In this document: one piece after another, positions 49,108 through 56,149 of the stretch
How positions within the stretch are numbered: position 1 is the stretch's first letter
How the letters are laid out: every line of letters starts with the position of its first letter
Source of the DNA: an uncultured Bacteroidales bacterium
GTDB lineage: Bacteria; Bacteroidota; Bacteroidia; Bacteroidales; Paludibacteraceae
DNA length: 56,149 nucleotides
Direction of reading: 5' to 3'
Assembly: GCA_900317745.1 (NCBI GenBank)
Contig: ONHW01000017.1
Location: 1 to 56,149, forward strand
Translations under genes and position numbers: made by a program
The notes under the pieces: generated by a model
The model's database searches: none
What the model was told of the DNA's origin: nothing
Seen by the model: the letters and a program-made list of their open reading frames with translations, nothing else

Positions 49108-49139
49108 CTTGCATATTTCAAAAAAAAGCAGTATCTTTG
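49108..49139 (+). promoter_or_regulatory. Promoter of the GNAT gene
   Basis: CTTG (49108-49111), 20 bases, TATCTTTG (49132-49139), 48 bases before the ATG at 49187. The -33 box has one change from TTTG. Confidence 0.68.
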
Positions 49140-49186
49140 TAATGTTTTTTCATCACAAGCATATTTTAATGAAATAAACAGACTGT

Positions 49187-49663
49187 ATGAATACCACTAA
49201 TACTATCAGGCAAGCGTCAGTAGCGGATATCCCGCAGCTCATCAATTTGCTGCATCAGGTGGATATGGTGCATCACCGTTTGTGGCCCGAACTGTTCAAG
49301 CCCTACACCACCAAGTATAGCGAGCAAGAACTGGAGACGCTGCTCGGCGACGAATCGAAGCCGGTTTTTGTGTATGATGACGGTGAGGTGCGCGGCTACG
49401 CGTTCTGCCAGATATCGGTAGTGAAAGACGACCGCTTGCTGCAAGACCGCAAGACCTTGTATCTCGATGACCTCTGTGTGGACGAAGCAATGCGCGGCAG
49501 GCATATCGGTAGCGCCTTGTTCCGTTTCGTGCGCGAATATGCCCAATCAATAGGCTGTCAGGATGTCACGCTCAATGTATGGGCGGGCAATGACGCAGCC
49601 ATGCGGTTCTACCAAAGCATGGGGATGCAGATTAGAGCTGAGCGGTTAGAGTTGAGTGTTTAG
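49187..49663 (+). CDS. GNAT family N-acetyltransferase
   Basis: 158 residues. Acetyl-CoA-binding motif A is in LYLDDLCVDEAMRGRHIGSA (R/Q-x-x-G-x-G/A), followed by LFRFVREYAQSIGCQDVTLN and the typical AMRFYQSMGMQIR end. The substrate is unknown. The last codons and the TAG stop lie within a heptad array (49630-49664), so the C-terminus RAERLELSV is partly repeat-encoded. Confidence 0.88.
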   Translation: MNTTNTIRQASVADIPQLINLLHQVDMVHHRLWPELFKPYTTKYSEQELETLLGDESKPVFVYDDGEVRGYAFCQISVVKDDRLLQDRKTLYLDDLCVDEAMRGRHIGSALFRFVREYAQSIGCQDVTLNVWAGNDAAMRFYQSMGMQIRAERLELSV

Positions 49664-49697
49664 CGACACCCCTCCGACTCCCCTTTCAAAGGGGAGT
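49630..49697 (+). repeat. Heptads plus GGGGAGT palindrome at the end of the GNAT gene
   Basis: Five heptads GATTAGA, GCTGAGC, GGTTAGA, GTTGAGT, GTTTAGC (49630-49664), then ACACCCCTCCG (49666-49676) and the palindrome with arms ACTCCCCTTT / AAAGGGGAGT around a single C (49677-49697). Similar to the compound element at 2882-2976. Confidence 0.85.
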
Positions 49698-49709
49698 GAG
49701 ATTTGAGCG

Positions 49710-49809
49710 ATATCAAACAATATCAAACGATTTCAAACATTATCAAACGATTTCAAACATTATCAAACCATTTCAAACCATTTCAAACCATTTCAAACGA
49801 TTTCAAATA
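49710..49809 (+). repeat. Ten-unit decamer array directly before the pectate-lyase-like gene
   Basis: Ten consecutive 10-base units: ATATCAAACA, ATATCAAACG, ATTTCAAACA, TTATCAAACG, ATTTCAAACA, TTATCAAACC, ATTTCAAACC, ATTTCAAACC, ATTTCAAACG, ATTTCAAATA. The array ends one base before the ATG at 49811. Confidence 0.95.
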
Positions 49810-49810
49810 T

Positions 49811-51889
49811 ATGAAAAAACTATGTTTTGCTATTGCAACAATCTTATGTGCAAGTGCCATAAGAGCTGATCTGAAAGAGGACTTCAATTCCCTCAGTTCC
49901 GGTTCGTGGGCAACAGAGACACCGGTTGAGTTACCATCCGGCACATGGACGTTCGGAGGCGGATTGCAGTACAACAAATCGAATAATGTGGTATCGCTCA
50001 AGTTCAATCAAACCGGAGCGTATCTCATCACACCGGTAATGGACAGTGTGACTTCGGTTGAGTTCAAGCATCGCAGCGGTGGCAGCAAAAAACAGATTGA
50101 TATCGCCTATCGTATCGGTTCAGGCGAATGGGTGGAAGCAGGTTCGGTCAGCAGTCCTTCCAGCTCGACGTTTTCCACATTCTCCTGCAAGTTGGGAACC
50201 GATTCCGCTCTGAACATGCAGGTGCGATTTAGCGGAACCAACAACACCTACATCGATGATGTGGTTATCAAGCAAGCGGTTAACGGCTCAGGCGACCAGG
50301 GAACCGTTGTGCCGGCTGAACCCGATCCGGAGTTCACGCGACCGACCTATACAGCCACACACGCTACCTATCATATCTCACCCGCCGGCAATGACGAGAC
50401 AGGTGACGGCTCGTTTGAAAAGCCTTGGTTCAATCTTGGCAAAGCCGTTTCTGTGGCGCAAGCCGGAGACGTGATCTACTGCCGTGGAGGCGTGTATAAG
50501 ATGTCATGGCGCGGCACAGACGGCAAACTCACCATCCGCCTCAAGCAGTCCGGTACAGCTGAGGAACCGATCGTTATCTCTGCCTACGAAAACGAGAAAC
50601 CTGTCTTCGACTTCGAGCAACAGCTGCTTGACTGCAACCGCAAGCCGTCCAATGTCGGCGACCGAGGCATACACCTGACCGGTGACCATTGGATCATGTT
50701 CGGCCTGCATATCATGCACGCTGCCGACAACGGAATCAAACTCGAAGGCTCCTACAACCGTATTGAGCGTTGCGAGTTCAGTTATAACCTCGACACGGGT
50801 CTTCAACTCGGTTTCGGGCATAAATTCTCGGATACGTTCCCCGGTGTGAGCAAGAATGACGGTTCGTATTGCGCGTACAACGATATAGTGGACTGCGACA
50901 GCCATCACAACTGCGACTGTGATGCCAACTACGGGTCGGATGCAGACGGATTTGCATGCAAGATGCATAACGGCAAAGGTAACCGCTTTATCCGTTGCCG
51001 TGCTTGGCGTAACTCCGATGACGCATGGGATCTGTATGAGACGGATTACGATGTTATTCTGGCTGAGTGCTGGGCGTGGGAGTCGGGTAACAAAGAGGAT
51101 CACTTGTGGGTCAAAGACTACCTCGATACGAGTGCTTCATTTTCCGGCAACGGTAACGGAATCAAGTTAGGCGGCAACGGCACAGGCGGTAGCAGCCAGG
51201 GTACCCATTACGCCTATCGCTGCATCGCTTTCGGGTGCGATATCAGTTCTTCGGTCAAAGGTTTTGACTGCAACAGCCACAAGGACGGACACGTGCTCGT
51301 CGGTTGTCTCGCGTTTGACAACAGCTATGATTATATGTTCGAGTCCGGAGGTTCAGATGCCAAGACGTTCTATTACAACAATGTCTGCTTCGGCAGGCAG
51401 GAGATCTGTGTCGGCACGGATGACTACAACGCGGTTGTCACGCCGCCGTCCAAACTCGGTTGGACTAATCATCTGGTAACCGGTTTCTCTCGCGATGAAT
51501 ATGTCTCGCTCAGCGAGGATGATGCTATCGCTCTGCGACGCGGCGACGGCTCTATGCCGGCTCGGTTCGGACGACTGATGCCGGGCAGCAAACTCGTGGA
51601 TGCTGGCGGCGAAGTGCCGGAAGCGGTTATACCTAATTGGAACCGGCTGATTACGGATTTTCCGTTCCTTGCTTCACCTGCTTCAGGCAAGGCACGTGAC
51701 CTCGGACCGTACGAACTGAAACAGGAACAGCCTGCTGCTATCGACATGACGGTGTCCCCGCAAAACGGGGAAACCCTAGACGGAAAGGGCTCACATCTTC
51801 AGGCTATCAAGATCCTCCGCAATGGTCAGATCCTCATCTTGCACGGTGGCAAGGCTTATACTGTTACCGGGCTGGAGATCAGGGATTGA
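49811..51889 (+). CDS. Secreted pectate-lyase-like (PL9-type) beta-helix protein
   Basis: About 692 residues from the ATG at 49811; the longer open frame runs through the decamer array. Signal peptide MKKLCFAIATILCASAIRA. An N-terminal beta-sandwich-like domain (about 20-150) precedes a right-handed parallel beta-helix with GIHLTGDHWIMFGLHIMHA, DADGFACKMHNGKGNRFIRC and NSDDAWDLYETDYDVILAEC, typical of PL9 pectate lyases (calcium-binding Asp residues and a nearby Lys). It would cleave pectin-type polysaccharides outside the cell. The C-terminus AIKILRNGQILILHGGKAYT is the shared tail. No SusC/D pair is adjacent. Confidence 0.87.
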   Translation: MKKLCFAIATILCASAIRADLKEDFNSLSSGSWATETPVELPSGTWTFGGGLQYNKSNNVVSLKFNQTGAYLITPVMDSVTSVEFKHRSGGSKKQIDIAYRIGSGEWVEAGSVSSPSSSTFSTFSCKLGTDSALNMQVRFSGTNNTYIDDVVIKQAVNGSGDQGTVVPAEPDPEFTRPTYTATHATYHISPAGNDETGDGSFEKPWFNLGKAVSVAQAGDVIYCRGGVYKMSWRGTDGKLTIRLKQSGTAEEPIVISAYENEKPVFDFEQQLLDCNRKPSNVGDRGIHLTGDHWIMFGLHIMHAADNGIKLEGSYNRIERCEFSYNLDTGLQLGFGHKFSDTFPGVSKNDGSYCAYNDIVDCDSHHNCDCDANYGSDADGFACKMHNGKGNRFIRCRAWRNSDDAWDLYETDYDVILAECWAWESGNKEDHLWVKDYLDTSASFSGNGNGIKLGGNGTGGSSQGTHYAYRCIAFGCDISSSVKGFDCNSHKDGHVLVGCLAFDNSYDYMFESGGSDAKTFYYNNVCFGRQEICVGTDDYNAVVTPPSKLGWTNHLVTGFSRDEYVSLSEDDAIALRRGDGSMPARFGRLMPGSKLVDAGGEVPEAVIPNWNRLITDFPFLASPASGKARDLGPYELKQEQPAAIDMTVSPQNGETLDGKGSHLQAIKILRNGQILILHGGKAYTVTGLEIRD

Positions 51890-51956
51890 CAGTCGAAAGA
51901 TTTCAAACAGCATATCATCAATGCGTTAGCATAATAATCATAAAAACAATCGAATT

Positions 51957-52409
51957 ATGTATTCAGACCCAAAAGATTGTCTCTATTGCACCAACAATGA
52001 GACCTTGCATAATCTCATGATTGAGATTTGCCACCTGCGCGTGTCGCGTGCTTTCCTGTTCAAAGAACAGACCTATCATGGCCGTTGCCTTGTGGCATAC
52101 GACAAGCATGTTAACGACCTCAACGAACTGGATGACGAACAGCGCAATCTGTTCATGGCGGATGTTGCGGACGTGACGCGTGCGATGCAGCAACTGTTCA
52201 AGCCCGAGAAAATCAACTACGGCGCATATTCCGACAAACTGAGTCACCTGCATTTCCATCTGGCGCCGAAATATGTGGATGGTCCGGATTACGGTGGCAC
52301 CTTCCGAATGAATCCTGGTGAGGTCTATCTGACCGAAGCGGAATACAACGAAATGGTTCAGTCTCTTCGCCGGGCCATCGAAGCATCATTATGTTCAGCA
52401 CGGGCTTGA
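51957..52409 (+). CDS. HIT family hydrolase
   Basis: 150 residues with the histidine triad HLHFHLAPK near residue 98-106 and an N-terminal CLYCTNNETLH motif that may bind zinc with later His. HIT proteins hydrolyse nucleoside phosphoramidates or dinucleoside polyphosphates. It is followed 6 bases later by the CDF exporter gene. Confidence 0.9.
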   Translation: MYSDPKDCLYCTNNETLHNLMIEICHLRVSRAFLFKEQTYHGRCLVAYDKHVNDLNELDDEQRNLFMADVADVTRAMQQLFKPEKINYGAYSDKLSHLHFHLAPKYVDGPDYGGTFRMNPGEVYLTEAEYNEMVQSLRRAIEASLCSARA

Positions 52410-52415
52410 CGAATT

Positions 52416-53309
52416 ATGAGTCACGAACATCATCACCATACCGCGCCAACGCAGTCGTTGAACGGCATTTTTATCTTCGCTATCGTACTGAACGTCCTCT
52501 TCGTGCTTATCGAAGCAGGTGTCGGATTATGGCAGGACAGTCTTTCGCTGCTTAGCGATGCTGGACATAACATGAGCGATGTATTTAGCCTGCTGTTGGT
52601 ATTGATCGCTTTCCGTTTGGCTAAAGTGCACAGCAACGACCATTTCACTTACGGCTACCGCAAGTCCACGGTGCTGATCTCGCTGCTCAATGCCGTTATC
52701 TTGTTGGTGGCGGTTGGAGCAATCGTTATTGAAAGTATCCATAAGTTCAGCGAACCGGCAGCAGTGAACGGCATCGCAGTCTCATGGACTGCGGGAGCAG
52801 GCATCATCATCAACGGTTTGACAGCCATGATGCTGATGCGCGGGCAGAAGCATGACCTGAACGTACGTGGCGCCTTTCTGCACATGATGGCTGATACGCT
52901 CGTATCAGTGGGCGTGGTGATAAGCGGTATAGTCATCTATTATACTGGCTGGAACATCGTCGATCCGATTGTATCCCTCATTATTGCTGCTGTCATCCTG
53001 ATCACTACATGGGAACTGTTAGCCGATAGCCTTCGGCTGGCTGTGGACGGCATACCCGAGGGTATCAACCGCAAGGAGATAGAACAACTGCTGACCGAAG
53101 ATGAGCAGGTGCAGGAAGCGCATCACATACATATCTGGGCAATCAGCACGACCGAAACGGCGCTAACAGCACACATCGTTCTTAACGACCTGACGCATTG
53201 GACGCAGGTGGCAGAGCATATCAAACACGAACTTGCCGAACACGGCATCACACACGCTACGCTTGAACCGGAAACGCCCGATGCAATGTGCCATCAAAAA
53301 GATTGCTGA
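52416..53309 (+). CDS. Cation diffusion facilitator (CzcD/ZitB-like)
   Basis: 297 residues with six membrane helices. The histidine-rich N-terminus (MSHEHHHH) and the two HxxxD-type metal sites, SDAGHNMSDV in helix 2 and HMMADTLVSV in helix 5, fit a Zn/Co/Cd-proton antiporter of the CzcD group. A cytoplasmic domain follows (about 205-297), ending in CHQKDC. It lies 6 bases after the HIT gene. Confidence 0.95.
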   Translation: MSHEHHHHTAPTQSLNGIFIFAIVLNVLFVLIEAGVGLWQDSLSLLSDAGHNMSDVFSLLLVLIAFRLAKVHSNDHFTYGYRKSTVLISLLNAVILLVAVGAIVIESIHKFSEPAAVNGIAVSWTAGAGIIINGLTAMMLMRGQKHDLNVRGAFLHMMADTLVSVGVVISGIVIYYTGWNIVDPIVSLIIAAVILITTWELLADSLRLAVDGIPEGINRKEIEQLLTEDEQVQEAHHIHIWAISTTETALTAHIVLNDLTHWTQVAEHIKHELAEHGITHATLEPETPDAMCHQKDC

Positions 53310-53318
53310 CCATATACT

Positions 53319-53525
53319 ATGGACCACCTGCCGCAAAACTCTGCCATATTAGTATCGAGCATCAATATGCTACTCAGGGACGAGGAATTTGACTCGCTCG
53401 AATCGCTATGCTATAACTTCAACACCGAGCCGGAGAAACTCAAAGCCGGCCTCTTCGAAGCAGGCTATGTCTATAGCGAAGAACAGGAACAGTTCCGGCC
53501 GATTGGATACGATGAAAACAGATAG
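53319..53525 (+). CDS. DUF4250 protein
   Basis: 68 residues beginning MDHLPQNSAILVSSINMLLR and ending FRPIGYDENR, a clear match by pattern to DUF4250 proteins, which are small and uncharacterised. It starts 9 bases after the CDF stop. The next gene begins 35 bases later; an alternative upstream start of that gene would overlap it. Confidence 0.85.
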   Translation: MDHLPQNSAILVSSINMLLRDEEFDSLESLCYNFNTEPEKLKAGLFEAGYVYSEEQEQFRPIGYDENR

Positions 53526-53559
53526 CGTGATCCCCACTCAAAATATAACAAAAGATTTT

Positions 53560-54114
53560 ATGACTGAATACGAGAAAATGCTTCATAACTTGCCGTATGA
53601 CTACACGGACAAGGAGGTTCAGGCGAATATCCTGCGTGCTTATCATGCCATGCGGGATCTCAATCAATGCGGAGCATGGGATATGGACGAGTTGCACCGT
53701 TGTATCAAAGCCCTCATCCCTGATGCGCATCCTTCGGTAATCATTTGTCCGCCATTTCACTGTGACCACGGCAACCGGATCAGCATCGGCGAAGGTTCGT
53801 TTGTGAATTTTAATGGCGTTTTCCTGGATGGAGGAGGTATTTCTATCGGCTCTCATACGCTTATCGGACCTAACTGTCAACTGCTGACGCCCGATCATCC
53901 GCATGATTATTTAGAACGCCGCCAGACCATAGAAACAGGCCTGCCTATTCGTATCGGCGATGACTGCTGGCTGGGCGGAGGAGTGATCGTCTGTCCGGGT
54001 GTTACCATCGGCAACCGTGTGATTGTTGGAGCCGGTTCGGTCGTCACGCATGATATTCCTGACGATGTAGTCGTTGCCGGTAATCCGGCTATGCTTATTA
54101 ATACAAGAAAATGA
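53560..54114 (+). CDS. Sugar O-acetyltransferase, second member
   Basis: 184 residues from the ATG at 53560 (MTEYEKMLHNLPYDYTDKEV); an ATG at 53512 is an alternative. Left-handed beta-helix hexapeptide repeats (ISIGSHTLIGPNCQLLTPDH, IGDDCWLGGGVIVCPGVTIG) and the catalytic His in LTPDHPHDYLERR. Same length as the protein at 42960, but with low identity outside the repeats, so this is not a recent duplicate. Confidence 0.9.
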   Translation: MTEYEKMLHNLPYDYTDKEVQANILRAYHAMRDLNQCGAWDMDELHRCIKALIPDAHPSVIICPPFHCDHGNRISIGEGSFVNFNGVFLDGGGISIGSHTLIGPNCQLLTPDHPHDYLERRQTIETGLPIRIGDDCWLGGGVIVCPGVTIGNRVIVGAGSVVTHDIPDDVVVAGNPAMLINTRK

Positions 54115-54200
54115 AATTGGGTAGCGTTTGTCTCCATTGTTATAAGAATACGCAACTTCGACGACAGAGTTCTTGAATAGCCTCAACATGCGGCTAATCC

Positions 54201-54233
54201 CGACGGTCAACCGACGGTCAACCGACGGTCAAG
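54201..54233 (+). repeat. Three-unit 11-mer tandem repeat
   Basis: CGACGGTCAAC, CGACGGTCAAC, CGACGGTCAAG in perfect register. It lies in the 212-base gap between the acetyltransferase and the small conserved protein. Confidence 0.9.
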
Positions 54234-54292
54234 GCTTTTATGACAACCGAAAAAGAGCAAAGAACAAACTATTTTGTATAACGCATCATAAT

Positions 54293-54310
54293 TATATTAT
54301 ATATAATATA
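54293..54310 (+). promoter_or_regulatory. 18-base perfect AT palindrome upstream of the small protein gene
   Basis: TATATTATATATAATATA is its own reverse complement. It sits 16 bases before the ATG at 54327 and could be an operator, or a melting region. Confidence 0.4.
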
Positions 54311-54326
54311 CAATAAATCTATTTTT

Positions 54327-54677
54327 ATGGCAGACATCGAAACAACATCAGCTATCGACATCGTTCATGGCAAATTTAAGAAAGCAGACAAGGGCTATTT
54401 TTACGTTCGCAATGGCAAGCAGTTCTATCGTGACCGCGAAGAAACTTACCAGAAGAACCAGTCTCCGAAGCAAAAATACAACTCCGAAGCATTCGCTTAT
54501 GCTAATCGTCAATTGGCTCTGCTGAAAGCCTCTCCGGAATCTGAAGCGCAATTAAAGTCCGCATACGAAGCCGCCAACCATATTGCCTCCAACGGAAAGA
54601 CCTACTCTACTCTTTGGGCATGGAAGTTCAACTCTTTGTTGTACGAATATAAGCAATCACACCCCTTTGCCGGATAG
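54327..54677 (+). CDS. Small conserved-looking cytosolic protein, unknown
   Basis: 116 residues, no signal peptide. DIVHGKFKKADKGYFYVRNG and YRDREETYQKNQSPKQKYNS are rich in Lys and aromatic residues, suggesting nucleic-acid binding; LWAWKFNSLLYEYKQSHPF closes the protein. I do recall similar short Bacteroidetes hypothetical proteins but no function. The upstream AT palindrome and the AT-rich leader suggest its own promoter. Confidence 0.75.
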   Translation: MADIETTSAIDIVHGKFKKADKGYFYVRNGKQFYRDREETYQKNQSPKQKYNSEAFAYANRQLALLKASPESEAQLKSAYEAANHIASNGKTYSTLWAWKFNSLLYEYKQSHPFAG

Positions 54678-54743
54678 GTCAAAAGCGCACCCGGGCTAAT
54701 TATACTGACATTATGAGCGAACGGATTTGATTTGATATAGAGT

Positions 54744-55265
54744 ATGGAATTTAGGCCAATGCGCCGGAAACGGCAAGAACTCCCTAAAGAGGAGTGTGAG
54801 AAGATTTTGAGAAATGCCACAGCCGGAGTGCTTTCCGTCCTGGGCGACGGCGGCTATCCGTATGGTGTGCCGATGAGTTTTGTTTATGCAGATGGAAAAC
54901 TGTATTTCCATTCGGCGGTAGAGGGACACAAGCTGGATGCCATCGCCCGCGAAGACAAGTGCTCGTTCACGATTATCGATCAGGACGAGATTCACCCGGA
55001 CGAATACACCACCTATTTTCGCAGCGTGATTGCTTTCGGACGGATCCGCCGGCTGGAGAGCATGGAAGAACTGATCCACGGCTTGCGTCTCTTAGGCGGC
55101 AAATACAACCCCGGAGACCATGCCGGTTTGCAGCACGAGATAGACAAGTCGGTCGCCATGCCCGGCGGCATTCCTCACACCCGCGTGGCGGTTCTTTGTA
55201 TGGAGATTGACCACCTTTCCGGCAAAGAGGCGATAGAACTTGTGCGAGCACACAAAGGACAATAA
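54744..55265 (+). CDS. Pyridoxamine 5'-phosphate oxidase-like FMN protein (NimA-type)
   Basis: 173 residues, split-barrel FMN-binding family. VLSVLGDGGYPYGVPMSFVY, LYFHSAVEGHKLDAI and RSVIAFGRIR are the FMN contacts of NimA/PNPOx-like flavoproteins. Such proteins reduce nitro groups or bind FMN or heme; the activity here is unknown. It follows the previous gene by 66 bases. Confidence 0.87.
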   Translation: MEFRPMRRKRQELPKEECEKILRNATAGVLSVLGDGGYPYGVPMSFVYADGKLYFHSAVEGHKLDAIAREDKCSFTIIDQDEIHPDEYTTYFRSVIAFGRIRRLESMEELIHGLRLLGGKYNPGDHAGLQHEIDKSVAMPGGIPHTRVAVLCMEIDHLSGKEAIELVRAHKGQ

Positions 55266-55341
55266 AATACAAACTATGATAGACCAGATTATGGATTACA
55301 AGAAACAATAATACAGGGCACTTCTAAACTTCCCATATACA

Positions 55342-55965
55342 ATGAAACAGAATATGGAAACAACGACTTCTGCGCTTCCGGAGCACGTACTGTACCTCTG
55401 CGCTTGCGCGGCATGTGCGGCAAAGGGTGATTTGGAGCACTTGGAAACAGCTATTCCGCAAGCCTTGGACCACGGCGTTACTATCAACGAACTGAAAGAC
55501 GCGTTCGCGCAACTCTACGCCTACGCAGGCTTCCCGCGTTCGCTCAATGCCCTTGGCGTACTGGAGAAAATCCTAAATGCCCAAATGGTAAATGGTACTT
55601 TGTCCCTTGGTACTTGGCAGTGGGGTAAGCCTTTTGTGCGTCCTGCTGTATGGGACGATGCCGCGGAGGCATTGCGCACCGGTACCGCCATGCAGACACG
55701 CGACGAAGGAGGCACGCCGTGGGACTACACTTTCTGCCCGCAGGCGGACTATTACATGAAGTCGCACCTCTTCGGCGACATCTACGCCTCCGACCAACTC
55801 ACGCCTGCCGTCCGTGAACTCGTCACCGTGGCAGCCCTGAGCACCATGGACGGTGTCACGCCGCAGTTCGAGGGGCACAAGGAGTGCGCCGTCTTCATGG
55901 GCAACACCCCGGAGCAAGTAACCGAACTCTGCCACTGGCTCAGCCATGTGATGAATGCGGAGTAA
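55342..55965 (+). CDS. Carboxymuconolactone decarboxylase family protein (two CMD domains)
   Basis: 207 residues. First CMD segment ETAIPQALDHGVTINELKDA, second RELVTVAALSTMDGVTPQFE. The AhpD-type CxxC is not in the usual place; an early CACAACA cluster is present. The segment between the domains contains AAATGGTAAATGGT (55582-55597, encoding QMVNGT), the same unit as in the exporter gene at 13504. The start could also be 55354 (second Met). Function unknown. Confidence 0.85.
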   Translation: MKQNMETTTSALPEHVLYLCACAACAAKGDLEHLETAIPQALDHGVTINELKDAFAQLYAYAGFPRSLNALGVLEKILNAQMVNGTLSLGTWQWGKPFVRPAVWDDAAEALRTGTAMQTRDEGGTPWDYTFCPQADYYMKSHLFGDIYASDQLTPAVRELVTVAALSTMDGVTPQFEGHKECAVFMGNTPEQVTELCHWLSHVMNAE

Positions 55966-55987
55966 CGGGTAGGACACTCGCCGGCAA

Positions 55988-56027
55988 ATAAATAATGGCA
56001 GGTCTTGGTGACACTGCCGTTATTTAT
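55988..56027. terminator. Bidirectional terminator near the right end
   Basis: ATAAATAATGGCAG (55988-56001) pairs with CTGCCGTTATTTAT (56014-56027) with one G-T pair and a 12-base loop. It is AT-rich on both outer sides and lies between convergent genes. Confidence 0.75.
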
Positions 56028-56038
56028 AATAGGGATGA

Positions 56039-56149
56039 CTACCATTTCAAAGGCTCTTTCAGAATGTTGCCGTCTGTCATTGGGCTGTCATCGGGTCCGA
56101 AAGCATTGGCTTTGTACTGGATGCACAACATCGTCAGATTCTCTTTGCC
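56039..56149 (-). CDS. C-terminal fragment of an unknown gene
   Basis: The reverse strand is open from the right edge to a TAG at 56039-56041, giving 36 residues (LTMLCIQYKANAFGPDDSPM, then TDGNILKEPLKW). No family can be assigned. The convergent terminator just downstream supports a real gene whose start lies outside the window. Confidence 0.5.
   Translation of the reverse strand, partial: GKENLTMLCIQYKANAFGPDDSPMTDGNILKEPLKW

Noticed and set aside
49710-49809. CRISPR array
   Set aside because: Units are only 10 bases and directly adjacent without spacers; no cas genes are near. The same holds for the heptad arrays.

Overview
The window looks like a chromosomal stretch of a Bacteroidales bacterium, probably an uncultured gut-type lineage. 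Many intergenic regions carry the Bacteroidetes sigma factor promoter layout (TTTG, exactly 20 bases, then TAnnTTTG). The gene content fits: a BspA-type leucine-rich-repeat protein, tandem secreted endonucleases with a shared short C-terminal tail, methylmalonyl-CoA mutase as separate mutA and mutB genes, EFR1, DUF4153 and DUF4250 families, and a large aryl-polyene locus. No rRNA, tRNA, CRISPR array or prophage was seen.

Layout. 1-498 (-) is the start of a BspA-like protein. 499-1092 is a gene-poor promoter region with three good promoters and a possible small RNA. 1093-6401 (+) holds three tandem paralogous endonuclease I genes, followed by mutA and mutB (6461-10557). A YitT-type membrane protein (-) and a patatin-like phospholipase (+) diverge at 11.7 kb. 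From 30.7 kb back to 12.7 kb, about 18 kb of minus-strand genes form an aryl polyene (APE) pathway: aromatic ammonia lyase, ketoreductase, three ketosynthases, a ketosynthase-like protein, two acyl carrier proteins, two hotdog dehydratases, an O-methyltransferase, an LpxL-type acyltransferase, a GT2/PlsC/FAD-oxidoreductase fusion, an adenylate-forming ligase, an alpha/beta hydrolase, a LolA-like carrier, a small DMT-type membrane protein and an MMPL/RND exporter. An acyl-ACP thioesterase is transcribed divergently. The logic is: deaminate an aromatic amino acid to an aryl acrylate, activate it onto an ACP, extend and dehydrate without an enoyl reductase, methylate the head group, attach the product to a lipid and export it to the outer membrane. 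No DarA/DarB homologue is present, so a plain APE fits better than a full flexirubin.

From 31.8 kb to the right end lies a plus-strand mosaic: HIRAN protein, truncated SIMPL gene, a REP-associated-type transposase with an extra C-terminal domain, two WYL regulators, an ADP-ribosylglycohydrolase fusion, a predicted secreted PLP decarboxylase, an EFR1 flavodoxin-ferredoxin, a bile-acid-type symporter, an overlapping YjbR/DUF4153/acetyltransferase group, PfkB kinase, Nudix hydrolase, a SUMF1-type protein, a PL9-like pectate lyase, a CDF metal exporter, and PNPOx and carboxymuconolactone-decarboxylase family proteins.

The most unusual features are at DNA level. (1) Tandem arrays, mostly of 7-base units, fill several gene junctions, supply start and stop codons, and lie inside two APE genes. 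(2) Two loci share a TTTAAC / palindrome / CATTTTAAC framework with different palindromes inserted. (3) The transposase gene carries two copies of a CCCGAAT hairpin in its own coding sequence. At protein level: a mirror-symmetric six-cysteine motif in MutA, a PLP decarboxylase with a signal peptide, and a C-terminal tail shared by five predicted exported proteins.
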